Part shown: piece after piece, positions 44,041 through 55,508 of the stretch
Numbering within the stretch: position 1 is the stretch's first letter
Layout: each line of letters starts with the position of its first letter
DNA from: Rhodothermia bacterium
Lineage (GTDB): Bacteria > Bacteroidota > Rhodothermia > Rhodothermales > JAAAOL01
NCBI GenBank assembly: GCA_030428385.1
Contig: JAUIDY010000006.1
Coordinates: 1-64,000, forward strand
Length of the DNA: 64,000 nucleotides
Reading direction: 5' to 3'
Position numbers and translations under genes: made by a program
The notes under the pieces: model-generated
Databases searched by the model: none
Told to the model about the DNA's origin: nothing
Seen by the model: the letters and a program-made list of their open reading frames with translations, nothing else

Positions 44041-45090
44041 TTACACCTCTTCGGTGGCCACTCCGTTGACTGCTTCTTCGGGCAGCGGCGGCTCGATCAT
44101 GCCGAGGGCTTCCTTGATCCGCTCCTTCACCTCGGCTTGGTGGTCGGCATTTTCGCGGAGCCATTGCTTTACGGCTTCTCGGCCCTGCCCCACGGTGCTG
44201 TCGTTGTAGGAGTACCAGGATCCGCTTTTGGTGATGATGTCATTCTCCACACCGAGGTCCACCAACTCACCCAGTGACGAAACGCCTTCGCCATAAATGA
44301 TGTCGAATTCGGCTTGCCGGAACGGCGGGGCGACCTTGTTTTTCTTGACCGTCACGCGCGTCCGGTTGCCCACCACCTCCGCGCCATCCTTCACGGCTCC
44401 AATGCGGCGGATGTCCATACGTACCGACGCGTAGAACTTGAGCGCCCGCCCACCCGAGGTGGTCTCGGGGCTGCCAAACATGACGCCGATTTTCTCGCGG
44501 ATCTGGTTGATAAAGATCACCACCGTCTTCGTGCGGTTGATCGTCCCGGCCAGCTTCCGCAGGGCCTGGCTCATCAGGCGGGCTTGCAGGCCCACATGGC
44601 TGTCGCCCATGTCGCCTTCGAGTTCAGCCCGGGGAACCAGCGCCGAAACGGAGTCAATCACAATGACATCGAGGGCCCCACTGCGGACCAGCATGTCACA
44701 AATATTCAAGGCTTGCTCGCCGGAGTCGGGCTGCGAGATCAGCAAGGTATCCAGGTTCACGCCCAGCTTTTCGGCATAGGTAGCGTCGAAGGCGTGTTCG
44801 GCATCGATAAAGGCGCATGTACCACCCAGTTTCTGAGCTTCGGCGACCACATGGATCGTCAGCGTGGTTTTACCCGACGACTCCGGGCCATAGATCTCGA
44901 TGATCCGTCCACGCGGCACCCCGCCAATCCCAAGCGCGGCGTCGAGGGCAAGCGAGCCGGTAGGCACAGCGTCGATTTTTACCACGGGCGCATCGCCGAG
45001 GCGCATAATGGAACCTTTGCCAAACTGCCGCTCAATGTGCTTCAGGGCAAGGTTGAGGGCTTTTTCTTTTGATCCGTCGTTCTGGGCCAT
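44041..45090 (-). CDS. recA: Recombinase RecA
   Basis: 349 residues, typical length. It forms filaments on single-stranded DNA for homologous recombination and triggers LexA cleavage where SOS exists. Walker A is G-P-E-S-S-G-K-T-T, Walker B lies in L-D-V-I-V-I-D-S-V, and loop 2 includes the [25 protein letters not shown] region. The C-terminus is short and acidic. A tandem TGTCAC repeat sits in the promoter region (see 45161). It is likely monocistronic: it is followed by a terminator, and cinA lies 135 bp upstream. Confidence 0.98.
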   Translation of the reverse strand: MAQNDGSKEKALNLALKHIERQFGKGSIMRLGDAPVVKIDAVPTGSLALDAALGIGGVPRGRIIEIYGPESSGKTTLTIHVVAEAQKLGGTCAFIDAEHAFDATYAEKLGVNLDTLLISQPDSGEQALNICDMLVRSGALDVIVIDSVSALVPRAELEGDMGDSHVGLQARLMSQALRKLAGTINRTKTVVIFINQIREKIGVMFGSPETTSGGRALKFYASVRMDIRRIGAVKDGAEVVGNRTRVTVKKNKVAPPFRQAEFDIIYGEGVSSLGELVDLGVENDIITKSGSWYSYNDSTVGQGREAVKQWLRENADHQAEVKERIKEALGMIEPPLPEEAVNGVATEEV

Positions 45091-45160
45091 GTCTGATCGT
45101 TGTCTATACAGCTAAATGGAAGGATTTCGAGGTATCAACAGAAAGCTAAAACCCGGCGGG

Positions 45161-45177
45161 TGTCACCCCTCTGTCAC
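45161..45177. promoter_or_regulatory. Tandem TGTCAC repeats upstream of recA
   Basis: TGTCAC occurs at 45161-45166 and again at 45172-45177, exactly 11 bp apart, about 70-90 bp upstream of the recA start in the 135 bp cinA-recA gap. One-turn spacing on the same face of the helix is typical of a dimer-binding operator. It does not match the E. coli or B. subtilis LexA boxes. A damage-response role is a guess from position. Confidence 0.3.
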
Positions 45178-45225
45178 ACTATCCTGGACATACACAAAAG
45201 AAGTGTGATTTATTTCGTTTGGCGC

Positions 45226-46473
45226 TTAGGTCGCCCCTTGTAACAACTGCCTACGCACGAGATCGAGGGCGGCGGTCGCGCTAAGCGACTTGTTCAGCAA
45301 CCGATCCGGGGTAAAATGCCGCATGATGGCATGGGCACCCGCCGAATCCGCATACCCAATCCAGACGGTGCCGACGGGTTTATCCGGGGTGCCGCCGCTG
45401 GGACCCGCGATGCCGGTGATAGCAAGTCCGATGTCTGCCTTCAGCTTGTGGCGCACCCCGTGCGCCATCTGCGCCGCCACGGATTCACTGACGGCCCCTT
45501 CCGCCTTCAGCACAGCCGGATCTACATCCAACTGTTCCCGCTTCACACTGTTGCAGTAGGCAATGATGCCGCCCCGCACATACGCCGACGAGCCCGCAAT
45601 GTCGGTCAGACGACTCGTGGTGAGCCCGCCCGTGCAGCTTTCGGCGAGGGCAATGGTTAAGCCCCGCTCCTTCAGCATCTCCCCGACCACTTCCTCTAAC
45701 AACGCCTCGCCCCGTGTATAGATATAGGCCCCCGCCCGCTGACGCAGGTGGTTTTCGAACGCATCAAGCCGTGCCTCCAGCGCTTCCTCGGTGTCTCCAA
45801 GGGCCGTAAGCCGTAGCCGAATGATGCCATCTGCAGGCAGGTACGCCAGCCGAAGCTGCTGGCTGAGCCATGCCGACAGGTCACCAAACAGTTCCTGCAA
45901 CGTAGACTCTCCAATACCTGCTGTGCGCAACACCCGCTGGCGCACCATGCGTAGCGCTCCTCGTTCTCGCAAACGGGGCTCTACCGCCTCGCGGATCAGC
46001 GCTCTGAGTTCACTGGGCACCCCCGGCAACAGCACCACCACCTGCGTTCCATCCGACCACCAGAGCCCTGGCGCAGTACCGACCGGGTTGGGCAACACGT
46101 CGAATCCTTCCGGTACCTGGGCCACCTTGCGATTGGCAACAGGCATCGGCTGTTTTCGGGCGGCGTACCGCTGTTGGATCCGAGCCAACGTGCCTGCATC
46201 TTCGCCCAGAGACACACCAAAATGTGCAGCAACGGCCTCACGAGTCAGGTCATCGTGCGTTGGTCCCAGCCCTCCCGAAAGCACCACGAGCTCCGATTCC
46301 GCCCGGGCCTGGGTGAGGGCCGTCATGATAGCCGGTTGTTCATCAGCAAGCATAACCACCCGCTGCACCTCCACGCCGAGACCGTGGAGCCGGTCGCCTA
46401 GCCAACTGGCGTTGGTGTTCACGGTCTGCCCAATGAGCAGTTCATCGCCAATGGTAAGGAGCGTTGCTTTCAT
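45226..46473 (-). CDS. cinA: CinA family protein (NMN amidohydrolase/ADP-ribose pyrophosphatase)
   Basis: 415 residues, the full two-domain CinA. The N-terminal about 170 residues are a MoCF-like (COG1058) domain with L-T-I-G-D-E-L-L-I-G-Q and L-S-G-G-L-G-P-T-H-D-D-L-T. The C-terminal about 160 residues are the PncC-type nicotinamide-nucleotide amidase with A-E-S-C-T-G-G and I-T-G-I-A-G-P-S-G-G-T. Together they salvage damaged or spent pyridine nucleotides. It lies upstream of recA on the same strand, an order also seen in other phyla, and 27 bp downstream of pyrE. Confidence 0.95.
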   Translation of the reverse strand: MKATLLTIGDELLIGQTVNTNASWLGDRLHGLGVEVQRVVMLADEQPAIMTALTQARAESELVVLSGGLGPTHDDLTREAVAAHFGVSLGEDAGTLARIQQRYAARKQPMPVANRKVAQVPEGFDVLPNPVGTAPGLWWSDGTQVVVLLPGVPSELRALIREAVEPRLRERGALRMVRQRVLRTAGIGESTLQELFGDLSAWLSQQLRLAYLPADGIIRLRLTALGDTEEALEARLDAFENHLRQRAGAYIYTRGEALLEEVVGEMLKERGLTIALAESCTGGLTTSRLTDIAGSSAYVRGGIIAYCNSVKREQLDVDPAVLKAEGAVSESVAAQMAHGVRHKLKADIGLAITGIAGPSGGTPDKPVGTVWIGYADSAGAHAIMRHFTPDRLLNKSLSATAALDLVRRQLLQGAT

Positions 46474-46500
46474 GGGCGCAGAAGGAAAAAAAGACCGCTC

Positions 46501-47148
46501 TTATTCATGAGCCGCTGACCATGCTGCGGGGTCCTGGTTCCATGTTTGCAGCTTGGCAAGGGCATCGGGCGTCAGTGCCTCCGATTCAGCCGCAACGGCG
46601 AGCAGCGCGGAAAACGAGGTAAGCGTATGCAACGGGACTTGTGCCTCCGCAAACCGTTGGGCCGCGATGGGCAATCCATAGCTGAAGATGCCCAGCACCG
46701 CCAGCACCGCCACTCCCGCCTCGCGCAGCGCCCCTACCGCCTCCAGCGACGAGCCTCCCGTAGACACCAGATCCTCAATGAGCACCACCCGTTGTCCCGG
46801 CTGTAGGCGTCCTTCAATCTGGTTGCCCTTGCCGTGTGCTTTGGGTTTGGAGCGGACATACACCATCGGCAAATCGAGGCGTTCGGCCAGCCATGCGGCG
46901 TGCGGAATGCCCGCCGTGGCCGTGCCAGCAATCACATCTGGCGTCAGCTTTTCAGCCTCGATATGAGACGCAAAACCAGCCGCTATGGCACGACGCACTG
47001 CAGGATAAGAAAGCGTCAGGCGGTTGTCGCAATAAACAGGAGAGCGCAGCCCCGAGGCCCAGGTAAACGGTTGGTCAGGCGACAACACCACTGCGCCAAT
47101 GGCGAGCAACTGCTCAGCCAGCCAGCGCGCACTATGCACATCAGCCAT
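46501..47148 (-). CDS. pyrE: Orotate phosphoribosyltransferase
   Basis: 215 residues. It makes orotidine 5'-phosphate from orotate and PRPP in pyrimidine synthesis. The PRPP-binding motif is [14 protein letters not shown], and K-x-K-x-H-G-x-G-x-x-I-E-G (from [12 protein letters not shown]) is the flexible catalytic loop. The start overlaps the pgsA stop by 8 bp, so translation is coupled, and cinA follows after 27 bp. Confidence 0.95.
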   Translation of the reverse strand: MADVHSARWLAEQLLAIGAVVLSPDQPFTWASGLRSPVYCDNRLTLSYPAVRRAIAAGFASHIEAEKLTPDVIAGTATAGIPHAAWLAERLDLPMVYVRSKPKAHGKGNQIEGRLQPGQRVVLIEDLVSTGGSSLEAVGALREAGVAVLAVLGIFSYGLPIAAQRFAEAQVPLHTLTSFSALLAVAAESEALTPDALAKLQTWNQDPAAWSAAHE

Positions 47149-47737
47149 TCAGTTTGGCAGAAGAAATGAACTCTTGATTCACGAAGTACCACACCCCCGT
47201 AAAGAGCGTCACCGCCACCAGGGTCATCAACAGAACGAACGGGATCAGGCTGCTCAACACCCAATGGGCAACCTCGATCAATATCTCTGGCATGTACGGA
47301 TGACGAGCCACAAGCATAACCAGAATCCCAATCAGGAAGGTCAGTTGCAGCGCTGTTTTGGTCTTCGCCATCGGCAGCGTGCGTAGCGTGCGTCCCCGCA
47401 CTTCGGCCCACATGCGCAGCAGCGTCACCGCAATATCACGAACCGCGATGAGGGCCACCGCCCACCACGGCACAATGGTTGGAAGCATAAAGGACAGGGT
47501 AGCGAACGTTCCTAAAACCAATACCTTATCGGCAAAGGGATCCAGGAACTGCCCCAGGCGCGAGCCTGCTTCATAACGGCGAGCCAGGTGCCCATCCCAA
47601 TAATCGGAAACGGCGGCCAAGATAAACAGCACCAGCGCCCCACTTTGCCCAGCGAACGTGCCCGAAAGCAGCAGCACAAGCAAAACCGGCGTCAAAATGA
47701 TGCGGGCAACCGTCAGAATGTTGGGCAAAAAGCGCAT
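47141..47737 (-). CDS. pgsA: CDP-diacylglycerol-glycerol-3-phosphate 3-phosphatidyltransferase
   Basis: 198 residues, integral membrane with about four to six helices. The CDP-alcohol phosphotransferase motif D-x2-D-G-x2-A-R-x8-G-x3-D-x3-D is complete ([11 protein letters not shown] to F-A-D-K). It starts [17 protein letters not shown], the normal PgsA opening. It makes phosphatidylglycerophosphate for anionic phospholipids. It is first in the pgsA-pyrE-cinA run and divergent from dnaK. Confidence 0.93.
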   Translation of the reverse strand: MRFLPNILTVARIILTPVLLVLLLSGTFAGQSGALVLFILAAVSDYWDGHLARRYEAGSRLGQFLDPFADKVLVLGTFATLSFMLPTIVPWWAVALIAVRDIAVTLLRMWAEVRGRTLRTLPMAKTKTALQLTFLIGILVMLVARHPYMPEILIEVAHWVLSSLIPFVLLMTLVAVTLFTGVWYFVNQEFISSAKLNG

Positions 47738-49978
<2,241 letters not shown>

Positions 49979-49999
49979 CAGGCCTCTCTCTCCCTGACT

Positions 50000-50037
50000 A
50001 CGCCCCGGTTGCTTCGGTAGCCGGGGCGTTCTTTTTT
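50000..50037 (+). terminator. Rho-independent terminator after dnaK
   Basis: A 13 bp stem (50000-50012 with 50017-50029, including two G-U pairs) capped by a TTCG tetraloop, followed by TTCTTTTTTT. It lies 22 bp after the dnaK stop. It is textbook in form and the clearest terminator of the window. Confidence 0.93.
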
Positions 50038-50245
50038 TACAAAGGTGCCCAAATTAATGCAATAAGAAATAACATCATCGATTCTCCTCCGTGCCCAAAC
50101 CCAACCCTTGAGTTCAATGATTTGTCCGGCCCGTCTCGGTACCAGCTACCGGGAAAAATTCGACAAGCACTAAGAAACCCGAAACGCCGCAACGTATCTT
50201 GCGCGCTTCCTGCGTTTTTTGCTGTCAGGCAGGCACACCATCCTC

Positions 50246-51808
50246 ATGCCTAAACGTTTTATTTGGTTTCTATCTGTAGGTCTCCTTTTGGTAGCGATAG
50301 GTATCTGGCACGGTGCTACGCTACAAGAGGGGCATACGTGGGTGGGGGATGGCCCGGGATATATCATGCAGGCCCAAGCGATAGCAGCCGGCACGCCCTT
50401 TCAGGGGACCAACTATGCCCCCAACCCCTATCGGTTTGGCGCTCCCAGCCTGTATCCCCCCGGCTTCCCTCTGTTGCTTGCTCCCGTATTGGCGGTATTC
50501 GGCGTATCTATACCCGCCCTGAACGGCGTGATGGTGCTACTCTTGGTCTTTTTCGCTGGCGTGATCGCTTGGTTGTTTAAGGAAGAGTTGCCTGGGATGA
50601 GCCTGCCTTTCCTCGTTGCCTTCCTGGGCTTCCACCCCCTGCTCTGGTACATAAAGCACCATATTCATTCGGATCTGCTATTCTCCGCGCTATTGCTCTT
50701 GAGTCTGTACGCGTACGAACAAGCGAGCCAAGAAGAACAAACGTGCGTACGATGGACGTTCATCACCGCGTTTCTCGTTTTCGCCGCCACGCTTACCAAG
50801 GTACAAGGGCTCATTCTGCCCATCACCTTTTGCGTATACAGCGTCCTCCGGTCGAGGAAGCTGTCCTCCATCGCCTTGGTGACACTTTTGGCGGGAGGCA
50901 GCGCCTATGTCTTTTATCAATTTGTCTATCTCGCGCTCGACCCCCATACCGGATCAACCTACGTTGAGTTGGTGAGCTCAACCGCATCACGTGATCACGG
51001 TTCGATGGGTGCTGTTATGTGGCAGCAGAGCATCCGCATCAAGAATACGCTGGTGTCACTTTGGGCTAATGGCCGACCGGGGCTTTATGCGCTCAAGATG
51101 GCCCCGTTTTACCTTTCGTGGCCGTTTTTTTTCTGGGGATTCTTCCGCCGGATGCGCACCCGTTTTTCGTCGTTCGAAGTGTTTACGGTGTTATATACTG
51201 CGTCACTGTTGCCATGGAGCTTTTACTGGGATCGCTACCTGTTACCCATCCTTCCATTCTACCTGTTTTATGTCGTCCAAGGCGTACTTGAACTAACCAA
51301 AAAAATCTCCCCCCGCGTGACAGCGGCCCTATTCTTGGTTGCAATCGCTGGAAGCATGTGGATGTTTTCCGGCCGATACCTCCATCATTATCACCGTTCA
51401 GTGGTGTATAACATGGCAGGCCCATTCGCATCAGCAGATGTCCAGCATTTCATTGCAGAAGCACCCGCCCTCCTTCCAAAAGAGGCCAAGTTGATGGGCG
51501 AACAACCGCGCAGCTATGCCTTGCTCTTAGACCGATTGGCCACTTTCCCCCACCGAGGACGCTTTGGTCTTCCGCTTTTTCACGACCTCTTGAATCTCAA
51601 TGTGACGCATGTGATCGCAAACGAGCGGTTGCCTGAAAACCTGAAGGCATTGCTTACCACCCATCCTTCCCTGTTTCGACTCAAGTATTACACCCCCTCT
51701 ATTAAACTGTATGCACTTCACCCCGACGCCCTCCCCTCTACTATTCTTCCAGCCCATGCACCGTTTCCGCGTCACACTGTGATTCCTCTCACACTCTCTC
51801 CACTTTAA
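50246..51808 (+). CDS. GT-C-type membrane glycosyltransferase (ArnT/PMT-like)
   Basis: 520 residues from ATG 50246 (M-P-K-R-F-I-W-F-L); a TTG at 50219 is possible but unneeded. About ten hydrophobic segments run through the protein. The first periplasmic loop has V-G-D-G-P-G-Y-I-M-Q-A-Q-A-I-A, where GT-C enzymes (GT39/GT83 type) keep a catalytic aspartate, followed by P-S-L-Y-P-P-G-F-P-L-L-L-A-P. Such enzymes transfer sugars from polyprenyl-phosphate donors to lipid A, proteins or glycans. Acceptor and donor are unknown. It stands alone between the dnaK terminator and tatD. Confidence 0.7.
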   Translation: MPKRFIWFLSVGLLLVAIGIWHGATLQEGHTWVGDGPGYIMQAQAIAAGTPFQGTNYAPNPYRFGAPSLYPPGFPLLLAPVLAVFGVSIPALNGVMVLLLVFFAGVIAWLFKEELPGMSLPFLVAFLGFHPLLWYIKHHIHSDLLFSALLLLSLYAYEQASQEEQTCVRWTFITAFLVFAATLTKVQGLILPITFCVYSVLRSRKLSSIALVTLLAGGSAYVFYQFVYLALDPHTGSTYVELVSSTASRDHGSMGAVMWQQSIRIKNTLVSLWANGRPGLYALKMAPFYLSWPFFFWGFFRRMRTRFSSFEVFTVLYTASLLPWSFYWDRYLLPILPFYLFYVVQGVLELTKKISPRVTAALFLVAIAGSMWMFSGRYLHHYHRSVVYNMAGPFASADVQHFIAEAPALLPKEAKLMGEQPRSYALLLDRLATFPHRGRFGLPLFHDLLNLNVTHVIANERLPENLKALLTTHPSLFRLKYYTPSIKLYALHPDALPSTILPAHAPFPRHTVIPLTLSPL

Positions 51809-51847
51809 CGAATTTACTAACAGCAAGGGCCGCGACAACAGAAAAAA

Positions 51848-52642
51848 TCAAAGATTAAACAGCCGTGCTGCGTTTGCCGAAGTGATGGCAGCGACATCCT
51901 GAACATTCATGCCCTTAATTTCTGCTAAACGCTGCGCAACAAGCGCGGTGTAGGCCGATTCATTGCGCTTTCCACGGTGGGGAGATGGTGCCAAGTATGG
52001 GGCGTCGGTTTCCAACACCAGTTCGGCAAGATCCAGTTCTTCGACCAACACATCCAACCCGCTGTTTTTGAACGTCAACACACCGCCAATACCAAGCAGA
52101 AAACCCAGTTCCTGGGCTGTATCTGCCAACCAGCGGGGACCAGTGAAACAATGAAAGATTCCACGCAGGCGTTCAGGCGTCCCGGAGGCCTCCCGCTCGT
52201 CCTTAAGAATGGCCACCAGGTCGCGATAGACTGTTTCCTCGCCCTTTTTGTCCCGGCTATGCAAAATCAAAGGGAGATCTTTCTCGATAGCGAGACGGAT
52301 GTGCCAGCGAAAATAGTCCTGCTGTTTCGCATCGAAGGAGCGGTCCCAGTAATAATCGAGCCCACTTTCCCCAATGGCAACAATGCGTGGATGATCGCAG
52401 ATCGCCGCCACCTGCTCAAGATCGGCGGGGCGGGCTTCCTTTACATACGAAGGGTGCAGGGCCGCCATGGCGAACATCCCCTCATGCGCCTCACAAAGTG
52501 CCAGCGCCTGGTGAATCGAGGGGACATCAATTGCCGGAAGCAGAATGCGTTTAACCCCGGCATCCTGGGCACGGGCAACCATTGCATCGCGGTCCTGGTC
52601 GAACCGATCGAGGTACAAATGGGCGTGGGTATCGATATACAT
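51848..52642 (-). CDS. tatD: TatD family metal-dependent hydrolase (3'-5' DNase)
   Basis: 264 residues, standard length. Metal ligands of the TIM barrel can be read: D-T-H-A-H-L near the start, G-E-S-G-L-D-Y-Y-W, L-I-L-H-S-R-D, F-H-C-F-T-G and V-L-E-T-D-A-P-Y-L-A-P. TatD enzymes are 3'-5' exonucleases linked to DNA repair and turnover. It converges with the glycosyltransferase gene and has no operon partner. Confidence 0.94.
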   Translation of the reverse strand: MYIDTHAHLYLDRFDQDRDAMVARAQDAGVKRILLPAIDVPSIHQALALCEAHEGMFAMAALHPSYVKEARPADLEQVAAICDHPRIVAIGESGLDYYWDRSFDAKQQDYFRWHIRLAIEKDLPLILHSRDKKGEETVYRDLVAILKDEREASGTPERLRGIFHCFTGPRWLADTAQELGFLLGIGGVLTFKNSGLDVLVEELDLAELVLETDAPYLAPSPHRGKRNESAYTALVAQRLAEIKGMNVQDVAAITSANAARLFNL

Positions 52643-52885
52643 AGAGGTAGTAATCTACAGATTCGGAGGACAAATTAAGGCTTCCAACAATAACGGGTTC
52701 GATGCGCGCGTAACCTCTCCAGCGGACCATCAGGTGGGTGAATAAATTTCTTGTTCGAACGGCGACCCTACGCGTCGCGCACTTCTTTCTCGCACGGACT
52801 CAACAGACGCCGTGCCTTCTCAATCGGTGTGGCACACCGTTCGGTGGCATTCTAGGGCTTTTGGCTCACCTTTTTGTTGACTTCG

Positions 52886-52893
52886 TATAAAAT
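52886..52893 (+). promoter_or_regulatory. Candidate -10 element of the sensor-kinase gene
   Basis: TATAAAAT at 52886-52893, about 40 bp before the kinase start, inside a 289 bp region otherwise without features. A TTGGCT lies 19 bp upstream as a possible -35. The assignment is by eye only. Confidence 0.35.
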
Positions 52894-52931
52894 ACCTCGT
52901 AGGTAGCACCCATTCATTAGTCTTTGCTGCG

Positions 52932-55496
52932 TTGGATCGACTGTCACATATCACCCGCATCCTGATCGTTACCGCCGTCATGATGGCGCTGGTACCGTTG
53001 GCCCGCCTCGTTTCCGACTGGATCGAGGTCACGCAAGTGATGGGCATTACGTCCGTTGACCGAACCGCACGCGGGTTTGACTGGAGCGTTTGGGACGACA
53101 ACGATGGGCTGATTACTGTACAATATGCCTTCGAGCAAAACGGAGACGCCCCCGCCCTCCAGGAAGGCGATGTATTTTTTCAACTCGACTTTCAGCAATA
53201 TTTTAATGTTGAAGACCTAAAACGCGCCATTGATGGCATCCCGCCGGGGAGCGAACGAACATACTCCGTACTCCGGAACGACCGAATGGTCGAGATCCCT
53301 GTTCTCTTTACCCGCTATCCCACGTTTTTGTATCCGCTCTCCGAGCCGCTGTGGAATTTTGCAATCTGGGGTTTTCTGCTGGGTGCCTTCTTCCATTTGC
53401 TGGGGCTCATAATCGCCGCCCCGTTGGCCACCCGGAGTCGCCCGGCCCGCTTTTCGCTGCTGCTTGTTGCCGTCTCTTCCCTCTGGCTGTTTGGCAACCT
53501 GCTCCGGTTGCTGATGATTGAGTTTATTGGTCCTTGCCCTCCCGGGAGCTTTGAAGACCGGGTGTTTCAGGGACTGACCCTGGTGGGAATGGTGGGATGG
53601 ATCGGATTTCCGGCGTTGCTGCTCCACAAAGTGGTGGACGATGCGCGCTATACCAACCCGGCCCGGATTGGTCTATCTCGGTTTCTCTTATACATTCCGC
53701 CCGTCATTCTTGCCCTCGCGGCCCTCCTGACTACGTTTGGAGGAAGCCTGGGCCCCGTTACCCTGGACAGCCTCGCCGCTCCCATCCTGTTTTATGCCTG
53801 CTGCTACATTGGCGTGGCTGCGGCTCTGGTGCTGGCGCTTCACTTGGTCCATCCGGAAACGGGCGATGAGCAAATTACTCGCTTGAGCAAGACGGGAAGC
53901 GCCCTCATGCTGGCAGTTGCGTTACTCTTTGGGCTGTCGGTACTGGGAATTGTGCCCATCTTTGGAATTGTAAATGACACCACGGCGGGATGGCTGATTG
54001 TGGGGGCCCAGCTGCTCTCGGTGGTTCCGGTGGTGCTGGTGGCACATGCGTCGTTAAAACACGGTAAAATTGACCAGGTGGTGAACCGGGCGCTCGCCTA
54101 CCTCACCATCTTAGGGCTGATTTTTTTCCTCTTTGTGGGCGGAATGACGTTGCTTGACCCGTACCTCGACCGCCTCAACATCTCGCGCGTCGTGGCTGAA
54201 GGGCTTTATGTGTTGGCCTTGCTGTTTCTGTTTGAACGTTTCGCCCGCATGTTGCGCCGTCCGGTGGCGTCGTTCTTCGCCACAGACCGGCAGCGGGCGC
54301 GGCAGGTGTTGGCCCGCTTTCAGGAACACATGCCGTCCCTGCTCGACTATGAAAGCCTGGGGAATGAAACCATGCAGGTGGTTGGGACCGCCCTCCAGAG
54401 CCGATCGGGCCGTTTCTTTATGCGCCCGCAAGGCATTTCAGGTCCCTGGCTCTCCAGTGCCTATCATCCCGAACCGCCGTTTCTCACGGAGCGCGTAGTG
54501 CTTCAGGTGTGGCCTCACCTGCAACGCGAGGGCGCCATCTGGGCACGCAACCCAGAACTCAATGAGAGTACCTTACCCGCTGACCTTGCCCGGTTGCTTA
54601 CCGAACGGAAAGCAGTGTTGGCCATTCCGGTGATGGGCGACGGCACGGCACTGGGCCTGCTCGTGCTGGGCGAGAAAAAACAAAAGCGGGCTGTTTACAA
54701 CCTCGAAGACCTCGACCTCTTGCGTTCCTTATGCGGGCAGTTGGCGCTCGCCATCGAACGCCTCAACCTCGTCGAGCGTGAGCGGGAGTTGGTCCGCGAA
54801 AGCGCCGAAGCACAGCTTAAGGCACTGCGGGCACAAATTAATCCGCATTTTCTATTTAATGCCCTGAACACCATTGTCTCGCTGATTGAGGAGCACCCAG
54901 AGGATGCCGAAGCCGTGGTGGAACACCTCGCCGCGATTTTCCGCCACATTTTGCACACCGGGGAGCGGGCCTTCGTTACCGTGCAGGAGGAATTTGCCCT
55001 CGTTTCGCACTATCTGAGCATCGAACAGGCGCGGTTTGGCGACCGGCTGACGGTTCACCAAAAGATTGACCCCGGCCTCCACGGCGTACTAGTACCTGCC
55101 TTTGCCGTCCAAACACTCGTCGAGAACGCGGTGAAGCATGGGCTCGAAAAACGGCGTAATGGAGGGACCCTCACCTTAACGTGTCATCCGGGCCCGTCGC
55201 CCTTGAATGAAGTGGAAGTGACGGATACGGGCATCGGAATTGCCGCCTTGTTTGAGCAGGGCGAACAGGTTATTAGCACCGAAGCTGCGTTTTTTGGTAT
55301 TGGCTTGCGAAACGTCGCGGCGCGGCTGGAACGGCTGTATGGCCGGACGGACCTGCTCCGCATGCGGAGCGATCCCGTCACAGGAACTACCGTGCGCCTG
55401 CTGCTACCTCCTGAATCCCCCTCCGATGCGGCGCCGGGGTCGTTGGCGTTGCCTGCCACTCCGCCGCCGTCGCTTAATGTTTCTTCCCTGGATTAA
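52932..55496 (+). CDS. LytS-type sensor histidine kinase with PDZ-like, multi-TM and GAF-like regions
   Basis: 854 residues from TTG 52932. Residues about 8-28 are a membrane segment, followed by an extracytoplasmic stretch that reads like a PDZ domain (A-L-Q-E-G-D-V-F-F-Q-L, V-E-D-L-K-R-A-I-D). Seven or eight membrane helices follow (about 135-440), then a GAF-like domain (about 470-615). The His_kinase domain has H639 in Q-I-N-P-H-F-L-F-N-A-L-N, and the GHKL ATPase has V-E-N-A-V-K-H-G and D-T-G-I-G-I. The tail is proline-rich. The LytTR response regulator follows after 12 bp, forming a two-component pair. The signal is unknown; the PDZ-like module suggests sensing protein C-termini or envelope state. 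Confidence 0.87.
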   Translation: MDRLSHITRILIVTAVMMALVPLARLVSDWIEVTQVMGITSVDRTARGFDWSVWDDNDGLITVQYAFEQNGDAPALQEGDVFFQLDFQQYFNVEDLKRAIDGIPPGSERTYSVLRNDRMVEIPVLFTRYPTFLYPLSEPLWNFAIWGFLLGAFFHLLGLIIAAPLATRSRPARFSLLLVAVSSLWLFGNLLRLLMIEFIGPCPPGSFEDRVFQGLTLVGMVGWIGFPALLLHKVVDDARYTNPARIGLSRFLLYIPPVILALAALLTTFGGSLGPVTLDSLAAPILFYACCYIGVAAALVLALHLVHPETGDEQITRLSKTGSALMLAVALLFGLSVLGIVPIFGIVNDTTAGWLIVGAQLLSVVPVVLVAHASLKHGKIDQVVNRALAYLTILGLIFFLFVGGMTLLDPYLDRLNISRVVAEGLYVLALLFLFERFARMLRRPVASFFATDRQRARQVLARFQEHMPSLLDYESLGNETMQVVGTALQSRSGRFFMRPQGISGPWLSSAYHPEPPFLTERVVLQVWPHLQREGAIWARNPELNESTLPADLARLLTERKAVLAIPVMGDGTALGLLVLGEKKQKRAVYNLEDLDLLRSLCGQLALAIERLNLVERERELVRESAEAQLKALRAQINPHFLFNALNTIVSLIEEHPEDAEAVVEHLAAIFRHILHTGERAFVTVQEEFALVSHYLSIEQARFGDRLTVHQKIDPGLHGVLVPAFAVQTLVENAVKHGLEKRRNGGTLTLTCHPGPSPLNEVEVTDTGIGIAALFEQGEQVISTEAAFFGIGLRNVAARLERLYGRTDLLRMRSDPVTGTTVRLLLPPESPSDAAPGSLALPATPPPSLNVSSLD

Positions 55497-55508
55497 ACCC
55501 CACTACCC

